7,192 nt of DNA from Planctomycetota bacterium (GTDB lineage Bacteria > Planctomycetota > Phycisphaerae > Tepidisphaerales > Tepidisphaeraceae). The notes below the pieces were generated by a model. That model made no database searches. It was not told where the DNA came from and saw only the letters and a program-made list of their open reading frames with translations. The position numbers and the translations under genes are program-made. The stretch's first letter is position 1. The number at the start of each line of letters is the position of its first letter. Positions 1 to 5,031 of the stretch are shown here, in pieces. The stretch is from contig JAEZED010000008.1 in assembly GCA_023417885.1 (NCBI GenBank), forward strand, positions 1 through 7,192, in the 5' to 3' direction.

Positions 1-648
1 AAGTTCGTCCACTGCGACAACATGAGCAATCCCGAGGAGATCATCGACAAGGCCGAGCTCGCGCTGGAAAGCGAGGCGGACGAATCGATCTTCGCTGGTC
101 CGGGACCGGTCTTCGTCAACGTCGCCCGACTCTCGGTCGAGAAGGACCATGAGAAACTGATCCGGGCGTTCGCGGTCTTCCAGCGCGAGCATCCCACCGC
201 GAGGCTGGTCATCATCGGTGCCGGGCCGCTCGAACAGCATCTGCGCAGGGTGGTGTCCGAATGCGAAATCGACGACGCCGTCCATCTGCTGGGGTATCGC
301 AGCAATCCCTACCCCTATCTGCGCAAGGCCGATTGCTTCGTCCTCTCGTCCAACCACGAGGGACAGCCGATGACGCTGCTCGAAGCGCTCGTGCTCGGCA
401 AGCAGATCATCGCCACCGACATCGTGGGCAATCGCAGCGTCCTCGAGGGCCGTCCCGGCCTGCTGGTCGAAAACTCGGCCGAGGGACTTACCGAAGGCAT
501 GCGCCGGCTGCTGCGGCACGACATTCCCAAGGGCGAGTTCGACTGGCGGCAGTATCAGCGCGAGTCCGCGGCAATGTTCCGCCAGAAGGTCCTGGGCGTG
601 ACCGGGGTCTCCGCGCCTGAGGGGACACCACCGCCCGTCCACCCCTGA
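1..648 (+). CDS. GT4-family glycosyltransferase, C-terminal part (5' end outside window)
   Basis: This is the C-terminal, nucleotide-sugar-binding half of a GT-B fold retaining glycosyltransferase of the GT4 / Glycos_transf_1 type, which would transfer a sugar from an NDP-donor to a glycan or lipid acceptor in the cytoplasm. The frame is open from base 1, and the N-terminal acceptor domain is missing, so the ATG at 22 is internal and the gene begins upstream. Visible landmarks are the ARLSVEKDHEKL donor-phosphate segment (nt 133-168), an IIGAGPLE strand-turn (nt 214-237), and the EX7E motif in NHEGQPMTLLE, whose two glutamates are coded at 358-360 and 382-384. After the GT fold there is a tail ending in a short Pro-rich stretch. 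From memory, the pattern around SSNHEGQPM and the FDW..Y...A..MF tail resembles GT domains fused to TagF-like CDP-glycerol transferases, but the part that would prove this lies outside the window. The family call is firm and the substrate is unknown. Confidence 0.9.
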   Translation, partial: KFVHCDNMSNPEEIIDKAELALESEADESIFAGPGPVFVNVARLSVEKDHEKLIRAFAVFQREHPTARLVIIGAGPLEQHLRRVVSECEIDDAVHLLGYRSNPYPYLRKADCFVLSSNHEGQPMTLLEALVLGKQIIATDIVGNRSVLEGRPGLLVENSAEGLTEGMRRLLRHDIPKGEFDWRQYQRESAAMFRQKVLGVTGVSAPEGTPPPVHP

Positions 649-662
649 CGCCGGCGTGTCGT

Positions 663-689
663 GTTGCCGGCATCTCCCTGGCCGGCAGC
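663..689 (+). terminator. GC-rich hairpin after glycosyltransferase gene, possible terminator
   Basis: GTTGCCGGC (663-671) pairs with GCCGGCAGC (681-689), giving nine pairs including one G-T, with a 9-nt loop. It begins 15 nt after the stop codon of the glycosyltransferase. No T-run follows, so it is not a classical intrinsic terminator; it could still stabilise the 3' end or help termination. The six bases GCCGGC occur three times within 40 bp (650, 666, 681), so alternative pairings exist. Confidence 0.3.
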
Positions 690-969
690 TGCATTCGGCG
701 GCCAGACGAGGGCGGAATCCCAGTGGACTGGGCCGCGCGACCGCTGGACCCCGGGCAGGGCGGGGACAATGCAGACCGATGCGATGACCGACACGAGCCA
801 AGGATGCGTTCCGACGACTACGACGCGTTCCCCCGAACGACTCTCGCGAGACGGTCGCCCCCCCATGCCCGGCAGGCCGAAGCGGCCGCGACCCGGACGA
901 CTGCTGGCCATGGCACGTCCCCACTGCCCGCAGGACAGCGCATGAACATCGCAGTCAACCCATCGCATC

Positions 970-973
970 GAGG
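970..973 (+). promoter_or_regulatory. Ribosome binding site for GDPD gene
   Basis: GAGG at 970-973 lies 6 nt before the ATG at 980. It supports this start, which also places the catalytic His-Arg-Gly motif at residues 6-8, as is usual for cytoplasmic members of this family. Confidence 0.6.
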
Positions 974-979
974 CTCCAC

Positions 980-1918
980 ATGTTGATTGTTGCCCACAGG
1001 GGAGGCGGTGGCCTGCGTATCGAGAACACCCTCGCGGCATTCCAGAATGCGATCGATCTTGGCGCCGATGGCGCAGAGCTGGATGTTCGCCTCAGTGCGG
1101 ACGGCGAGGTGATCGTCCATCACAACGACCGGCTCCACCCTGGTTACAGCCGCCATCCGGATGGCGGCTGGGTGGAGCAGCCGCCGTTGCTGGGCCGGCT
1201 TCCTCTGGAGGCATTGCGCCAGTACGAGATTGGCGCGCCTCGACCCGATTCGCCTTACGCCGCGAAGTTCGACCTGGTGCAGCCGGTTCCCGGCCAGAAG
1301 ATTCCCCTGCTGAGGGAGGTGATCCAGCTCGTCCGCAACGCGTCCATGGATTTCTTCCTGGTGGTGGAAATCAAGGCGGCCATTCTCGAGGCCGCCTCCG
1401 CGCCCTGGCAGCTGCTCGTCGACAAGACCCTGGCCATCATCGAGGAAGAGGCCTTCGGTGATCGCTTTGTGCTGTGCTCGTTCGACTGGGGCGCACTCGT
1501 TTACGCGATGACCAAGCGACCGGGGACGCGCACCTGGTTCACGAGCCACCCCTTCAGCTGGTATGTCGACGAGTCGCTGTCGCTCGACCTGCGCCCGGGC
1601 GCTACCTATCTGCAGAAGCTGCGGAAACGACACCGGAAAGGCAATGCGCCCTGGTATGGCGGATACGACCCACGCAACTACCGGGACGGGCACGCCGAGG
1701 CGGTTGCCGCAGCGGGGGGAGATGCATGGTTCATGTACCACCGCGACTACACGGCGGATGCCGCAGAGGCCCTCGTACGCCAGGAGATCGTCGGCGCCGC
1801 GTGGTCGATCGACCTACGCGCCGAGGATGCGATCGCCCAGCCGGGCCGGCTGGGCGCGATGGCGATTTGCCTGGATTATCCCGACCTGGGCTTGCGTTTG
1901 TCCCGCCCGCCCAGGTGA
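980..1918 (+). CDS. Glycerophosphodiester phosphodiesterase family protein, cytoplasmic
   Basis: A 312-residue GDPD-family TIM-barrel protein; the family hydrolyses glycerophosphodiesters to glycerol-3-phosphate (or a related phosphate) and an alcohol using a metal ion and two histidines. Visible motifs in order: AHRG with catalytic His6, the ENT motif at 15-17, ELD with metal ligands Glu33 and Asp35, second catalytic His48 in HHNDRL, the IPLL..V segment at 108-114, VVEIK with Glu130, CSFDW at about 165-169, and a closing AW.(I)D...ICLDYPDL segment near the C-terminus. The usual His-Asp is His-Asn here, and the usual T-D-x-P near the end is L-D-Y-P. The residues that bind metal and do catalysis appear intact. 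There is no signal peptide or membrane segment, so it should act in the cytoplasm. A long segment at about 180-245 is rich in Trp, Tyr and Arg. Next to a LicD gene, it may recycle or edit a phosphodiester-linked glycan precursor; ordinary phospholipid turnover is the plain alternative. Confidence 0.92.
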   Translation: MLIVAHRGGGGLRIENTLAAFQNAIDLGADGAELDVRLSADGEVIVHHNDRLHPGYSRHPDGGWVEQPPLLGRLPLEALRQYEIGAPRPDSPYAAKFDLVQPVPGQKIPLLREVIQLVRNASMDFFLVVEIKAAILEAASAPWQLLVDKTLAIIEEEAFGDRFVLCSFDWGALVYAMTKRPGTRTWFTSHPFSWYVDESLSLDLRPGATYLQKLRKRHRKGNAPWYGGYDPRNYRDGHAEAVAAAGGDAWFMYHRDYTADAAEALVRQEIVGAAWSIDLRAEDAIAQPGRLGAMAICLDYPDLGLRLSRPPR

Positions 1919-1924
1919 GGCGCC

Positions 1925-1996
1925 CGCTACCGCGTCGAGGGTGTCGCCTTCCCGAGGCGCCGACCGCCGCGCCGAGATGCTTCGATACCGGTAGCG
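1925..1996. repeat. 8-bp inverted repeat in the convergent intergenic region
   Basis: CGCTACCG (1925-1932) is perfectly matched by CGGTAGCG (1989-1996), 56 bp apart, within the 107-bp gap between the convergent GDPD and LicD genes. The right arm overlaps the palindrome TACCGGTA (1986-1993), and the GC-rich loop can form a further small stem, CGCC with GGCG, near 1945-1959. The position suits a bidirectional transcription stop, but there are no T-runs on either side, so the role is inferred from position only. Confidence 0.35.
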
Positions 1997-2025
1997 TCCG
2001 TAACGGCCGCGGGATGCGGCGGCGA

Positions 2026-3315
2026 CTACCAGATATCGTCGTAAGCCTTGGTCCGCCAGTTGTGCGCAAAGGACGGATCGGGCTTGCTCCAGGTCGGTCC
2101 GTACACGCTTTCCAGGTACCTGAGCGGGTTGGCGGGAACCAGGCACTCCACACCAAGCATGCTGGCCCGGATGGGTGGGAAAACGTCGGTCATGGCCAAG
2201 GAGTCCCGCTTCTGGGGAAACCAGGAGATCCGTCCGTTGTCGTGCAGGCTGACGAAAACGTCCACCTTCTTCGTGCCCTTGCGCACCAACTGGCGGTGGC
2301 TCTTGGGGAATGGTTCCCTGACCTTGTAGTCATGGCGCCCGGCGAAATCGACCACGCGCTGGAGCCCCTCCCGGATGGTGGGACACTCATTCCGGTCGAA
2401 CGCGATGATGATATCCAGGTCGTCGTCGTGCGGAATCAGATCCTGGTCGCGGACCAGCGACAACACCGATCCGAAACCCAGGCAGACGTGAGGCGACAGC
2501 TCCCTGGCGAGGTTGTCGATGAACTCGTTCGCCGCCTTGATGTACTTGACCTTCTCGCCCTTCGTCCAGTACTTGAAGGTGCGGCGCACGCCGTGGTGAT
2601 TCCAGTCCAGCTGCATGGGGTTCAGGAACGCCTGGGAAATCGCCTGCCGGATCGCGGCGATCGTATCCGTCGGCAGCTCGGACAGCTTCAGGCGCTTCTC
2701 CGCCTGCGTACGATGGCCGCCGACGAGCAGTTGCACCACGTCGATGAACACCGTCCAGGCCGCGGGATCCTCGGCGGCAAGCGTGCCCTGCGCACCTACC
2801 GAAACGACGTGGGCGGCCTGGGCTGCCAGGCGGTCGGCCGTCGAATAGATGGCGGTCCAGCTTGAACCATCCTCGGACACTTCCACGGTCAGCGGCGCCC
2901 ATCCCTGGCGCGGCATCGCCGCGCTCCAGAGCTTGATCTGGACCAGGTCGTAGGCCTGGCCGAGATCGATGATCACCCAAGGGTCGTCCGACCGGGCGAC
3001 TTCCACCAGCGGCACGCGCGCCGACTTGGGCTCTCCCGCAAGCGCGAGGGCGACCCGTTCGTCCGGTCGCGCGCTCGTCCGGACTTCCGCGGAGGCAAGC
3101 CTGATCGGTTCGCCAGTGTCGCCGCGCACGCCGACCTGGACGCCCGTGAGGCTCAGGGCACCCGCACCACGGAGAGAGACGCGAACGAGCGATGCCCGCG
3201 ACTGTGGGTTGATCGTCAGCGGCAGCCCCGCGTCGGTGAAGAATGCCAGGTCACGGAATGGAGCGGTTATCCCTTGAAGAGCCCGAGAATAGATAGAGTT
3301 GTCGGGATTGCTCAT
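2026..3315 (-). CDS. LicD-family phosphotransferase with N-terminal discoidin-like (F5/8 type C-like) domain
   Basis: A 429-residue LicD-family protein. Family members (LicD, fukutin/FKRP relatives) transfer a phospho-alcohol such as phosphocholine or ribitol-phosphate from a CDP-activated donor to a glycan. The core at about 275-409 shows CLGFGSVLSLVRD (278-290), the metal-binding IPHDDDLDI (294-302) with Asp297, Asp299 and Asp301, a third acidic site in KVDVFVSL (350-357), and the typical end with VP.NPLRYLESVYGPTW (393-409). Residues 100-160 look like a discoidin/F5-8C beta-sandwich (DPWVIIDLGQ...VQIKLW...LTVEVSEDGSSW), and 30-95 looks like a further beta-rich segment. LicD proteins are usually a single domain of about 250-300 residues, so the N-terminal half is an addition. 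No signal peptide is seen, so the enzyme should be cytoplasmic. The start has GGAG at 3323-3320, 4 nt upstream. It lies 61 bp downstream of the methyltransferase and is probably co-transcribed. The donor is unknown. Confidence 0.88.
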   Translation of the reverse strand: MSNPDNSIYSRALQGITAPFRDLAFFTDAGLPLTINPQSRASLVRVSLRGAGALSLTGVQVGVRGDTGEPIRLASAEVRTSARPDERVALALAGEPKSARVPLVEVARSDDPWVIIDLGQAYDLVQIKLWSAAMPRQGWAPLTVEVSEDGSSWTAIYSTADRLAAQAAHVVSVGAQGTLAAEDPAAWTVFIDVVQLLVGGHRTQAEKRLKLSELPTDTIAAIRQAISQAFLNPMQLDWNHHGVRRTFKYWTKGEKVKYIKAANEFIDNLARELSPHVCLGFGSVLSLVRDQDLIPHDDDLDIIIAFDRNECPTIREGLQRVVDFAGRHDYKVREPFPKSHRQLVRKGTKKVDVFVSLHDNGRISWFPQKRDSLAMTDVFPPIRASMLGVECLVPANPLRYLESVYGPTWSKPDPSFAHNWRTKAYDDIW

Positions 3316-3376
3316 GAGTCTCCGATTCCAGTACTCGTGTGATCAGGCAGATCGTGGCGCGGCCGTGAACCCGGGG

Positions 3377-4027
3377 TCAGCGACGGCGCATCAGGCAGCG
3401 GGCCACGTGGGCGTCGTCGTCCTTGTACTTCGCGTATCCGAATCCCTCTACGAAGTACTCGGTGGTGAAGCCCGCGGCGATCGCATTGGACATGAAATAC
3501 AGCGGATTGACGAATCGGCGGTAATGCTCCGCGGTCACCTTGGACTGCTGGGCGTCGCGAATCGTGCGGAACTCGGCCGCAAGCAGGTCGCCGCTCCTGC
3601 AGATACCCGCGGCCAAGGACAGCAGCGCCAGTTCCTCTTCGTCGTTGATCGCATGGACGAAGAAGCGCGCATAGACGGTGGTCTGGCCCGCTGGCGCACC
3701 CTCAAGTTCCGCGCGCACGCGGTGGCCGAGGTCCGGCGCATCGATCTTCGACGCCAGGAACCTCGCCGACAGACCGTTGCCGCTGGCGGTCTGCTGGCAG
3801 TGTGTCACCGCGGCTTCGGATGCATCGACTCCCACAACGGCGCGCCCTTGGGACGAGAAGTAGAGCGCATCTCGACCCGTGCCGCAGCCGAGGTCGACCA
3901 TCCGGCTATCCGGAGCGGATTCACCCAGAACGAACAACGCGAACTGCGAGGGCGCCGAGAAGCTGGACGCCTTCGCGCGATAGAAATCGTTCCAGTAGTT
4001 GGTTCGCGTCGCTTCTCCGGTACCCAT
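3377..4027 (-). CDS. Class I SAM-dependent methyltransferase
   Basis: A 216-residue Rossmann-type methyltransferase. Motif I is MVDLGCGTGRDALYF (43-57), followed by VVGVDAS (64-70) with the acidic residue that binds the SAM ribose, a motif-IV-like stretch VYARFFVHAI (118-127), and a C-terminal strand pair. The N-terminal YWNDFY is typical of small Methyltransf_25/TehB-like enzymes. The frame is open for 64 codons further upstream (to 4219), but that extension is low-complexity and unlike a protein; the ATG at 4027 has GAGAG at 4039-4035 with a 7-nt gap and starts the recognisable domain, so I chose it. It is the first gene of a probable two-gene unit with the LicD gene. In this setting it likely O- or N-methylates a sugar or the small alcohol carried by the glycan; a detoxifying TehB-like role is the alternative. 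The methyl acceptor cannot be read from the sequence. Confidence 0.85.
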   Translation of the reverse strand: MGTGEATRTNYWNDFYRAKASSFSAPSQFALFVLGESAPDSRMVDLGCGTGRDALYFSSQGRAVVGVDASEAAVTHCQQTASGNGLSARFLASKIDAPDLGHRVRAELEGAPAGQTTVYARFFVHAINDEEELALLSLAAGICRSGDLLAAEFRTIRDAQQSKVTAEHYRRFVNPLYFMSNAIAAGFTTEYFVEGFGYAKYKDDDAHVARCLMRRR

Positions 4028-4280
4028 TAATAGTCTCTCGTGATTGATTGTCGGCGGTTGACCGGTTGCCGGCAGTGGGGCCAGGCGGCAGCGGCTTGGA
4101 CTTGCTTGCGTAGCGCATTCCCGCGAAGGAGGTATCTGCCGGGGCGCACAACCCGGCCCATCCTGACAGACCGGCGCAGCATATCGTGCAGACCCGTTCG
4201 CTTCCCGCCTTCGCTTCAAAGGGAGCAGTGGGGCACGCTGGAACGCGGCGGATCAGTGCTCCCCGATCGCGTCCGAATAC

Positions 4281-4309
4281 AATGTAGTGTGAATACCAGG
4301 GGCTGCCAA
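4281..4309 (-). promoter_or_regulatory. Candidate sigma-70 promoter for methyltransferase-LicD unit
   Basis: On the - strand, TTGGCA (4309-4304; 5 of 6 match to TTGACA) is followed after exactly 17 nt by TACATT (4286-4281; 4 of 6 match to TATAAT). The site sits in a local AT-rich patch inside very GC-rich DNA and points toward the methyltransferase. A start near 4274 would give an untranslated leader of about 247 nt. This is a pattern match only. Confidence 0.35.
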
Positions 4310-4441
4310 GCATCGCGGGCCGCGATGGATGGTGCGCGCCGCCGCCCCGACAGGGGGACCGCGACGAGCGGCGCTTCCATCCCGGGCAAGACATCGCTGC
4401 GGGATCGCCGCGTACGACTGCACGCGCCTCCGCGTCTCATC

Positions 4442-4480
4442 GCCCATCGGGCAGGCAGCCCCGCGCCCACCGGCTTGCCT
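4442..4480 (-). terminator. Tandem GC hairpins after the lipoprotein gene, possible terminator
   Basis: Just past the lipoprotein stop (going leftward on the - strand), AGGCAGCC (4453-4460) pairs with GGCTTGCCT (4472-4480), eight pairs with one bulged base and an 11-nt loop. A second small stem, GCCC-ATC-GGGC, lies at 4442-4452. No T-run follows, so termination is inferred from position and stem strength. Confidence 0.3.
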
Positions 4481-4495
4481 CGGATCTGCAAGCAC

Positions 4496-4981
4496 TCACT
4501 GACGATCGGCCATCCACTGATCGAGACTGTTGGCGACCTTCCACGTGAACACGACGAGATGCCGGGCACGGGGATTGGCCGGCTTCTTGCCCGGATCGGG
4601 CCGGAACTCCACCGTGATGCTCGGGCTCTTCCTCCTCTTGAACTTGAGCTTGGTCGCCTTCCTGCTGCTTTTCGGCTCGCCCGAAACCCGGTAACCCGCA
4701 ACGTGCATCAACCTTTCGATGTCTTCGATCGACTGACCGGATTCCCTGTCCAGAATCTCCAGGACCACCTTCCGGCGCAGGTGCCCCTTCTTCTTCGCGA
4801 CGTAGAAGCGGTCCTCGCGCAGATGCGAGGCCGCGGGAAGGCAAAGGCCTGCGGGCAGCGGGTTGTATCCCGATCCGCAGGGGATCCCGGACACATCGGC
4901 TTGCGCAGTGCCGGAACGATCCTGCGGTGTGCACGCGCTGAGCGCCGCGATGAGGATGGATGCGGCCAACGGCTTGAACAT
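4496..4981 (-). CDS. Small basic lipoprotein of unknown function
   Basis: A 161-residue predicted lipoprotein. MFKPLAASILIAALSAC is a type II signal peptide with lipobox Leu14-Ser-Ala-Cys17; the residue after Cys17 is Thr, not Asp, which favours outer-membrane sorting if the usual enteric rule applies. The mature part has two cysteines (35 and 47) that could form a disulfide, a strongly basic patch AKKKGHLRRK (62-71), a short acidic helix SIEDIERLM (84-92), a second basic run KLKFKRRK (111-118), and an ITVEFRPDP strand. I do not recognise the family. The frame is open to 5062, but the ATG at 4981 is chosen because it begins the signal peptide and has GAGAGGG at 4995-4989, 7 nt upstream. It starts 50 bp after the acyltransferase stop on the same strand, so the two are probably co-transcribed and may share a role at the cell surface. 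The positive charge would suit contact with an anionic glycan (inference). Confidence 0.75.
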   Translation of the reverse strand: MFKPLAASILIAALSACTPQDRSGTAQADVSGIPCGSGYNPLPAGLCLPAASHLREDRFYVAKKKGHLRRKVVLEILDRESGQSIEDIERLMHVAGYRVSGEPKSSRKATKLKFKRRKSPSITVEFRPDPGKKPANPRARHLVVFTWKVANSLDQWMADRQ

Positions 4982-4988
4982 GACGAAT

Positions 4989-4995
4989 CCCTCTC
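4989..4995 (-). promoter_or_regulatory. Ribosome binding site fixing the lipoprotein start
   Basis: On the - strand GAGAGGG lies 7 nt before the ATG at 4981. This decides the start in favour of the signal-peptide Met and against the longer open frame, which would put 27 hydrophilic residues ahead of the signal peptide and overlap the acyltransferase gene. Confidence 0.6.
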
Positions 4996-5031
4996 TTCTG
5001 TGTTGCGGGATATGCCGGCTTGGCAGGGAAT

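Larger units (their letters stand above)
649..979. other. Non-coding stretch between glycosyltransferase and GDPD genes
   Basis: About 330 bp with no convincing gene. The short open frames here, on both strands, give Arg/Pro/Gly-rich peptides with no recognisable fold and no good ribosome site, as expected by chance in GC-rich DNA. It contains a GC-rich hairpin just after the glycosyltransferase stop (663-689), a possible 14-codon leader ORF at 942-986, and the GDPD ribosome site at 970-973. I see no clear sigma-70 promoter, so it is unclear whether the GDPD gene has its own promoter or is read through from upstream. Confidence 0.55.
4028..4495. other. 468-bp non-coding gap upstream of the methyltransferase gene
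   Basis: No convincing gene on either strand. Open frames across it on both strands code for Arg/Pro/Ala-rich peptides without a fold. It holds GC-rich hairpins next to the lipoprotein stop (4442-4480), a relatively AT-rich patch with a candidate - strand promoter (4281-4309), and a leader of roughly 250 nt before the methyltransferase. This divides the - strand into two probable units: acyltransferase-lipoprotein and methyltransferase-LicD. Confidence 0.55.

Noticed and set aside
661..945. A 94-codon + strand frame between the glycosyltransferase and GDPD genes
   Set aside because: The peptide is Arg/Pro/Thr-rich, without hydrophobic core or motif, and lacks a convincing ribosome site.
818..1741. 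A 307-codon open frame on the - strand across the GDPD gene
   Set aside because: It is antisense to a gene with clear GDPD catalytic motifs, and its translation shows no fold or family pattern. Long antisense frames are common in GC-rich coding DNA.
1474..2865. A 463-codon + strand frame running from GDPD into LicD
   Set aside because: It crosses the ends of two well-supported convergent genes and lacks any recognisable motif.
4126..4133. A perfect AAGGAGGT ribosome-site match on the + strand
   Set aside because: No start codon at a usable distance with a plausible protein follows it; the match is best taken as chance in non-coding DNA.
4028..4219. A 64-codon N-terminal extension of the methyltransferase
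   Set aside because: The extension is low-complexity and Pro/Arg/Ser-rich, whereas the ATG at 4027 has a reasonable ribosome site and starts the typical YWNDFY N-terminus.
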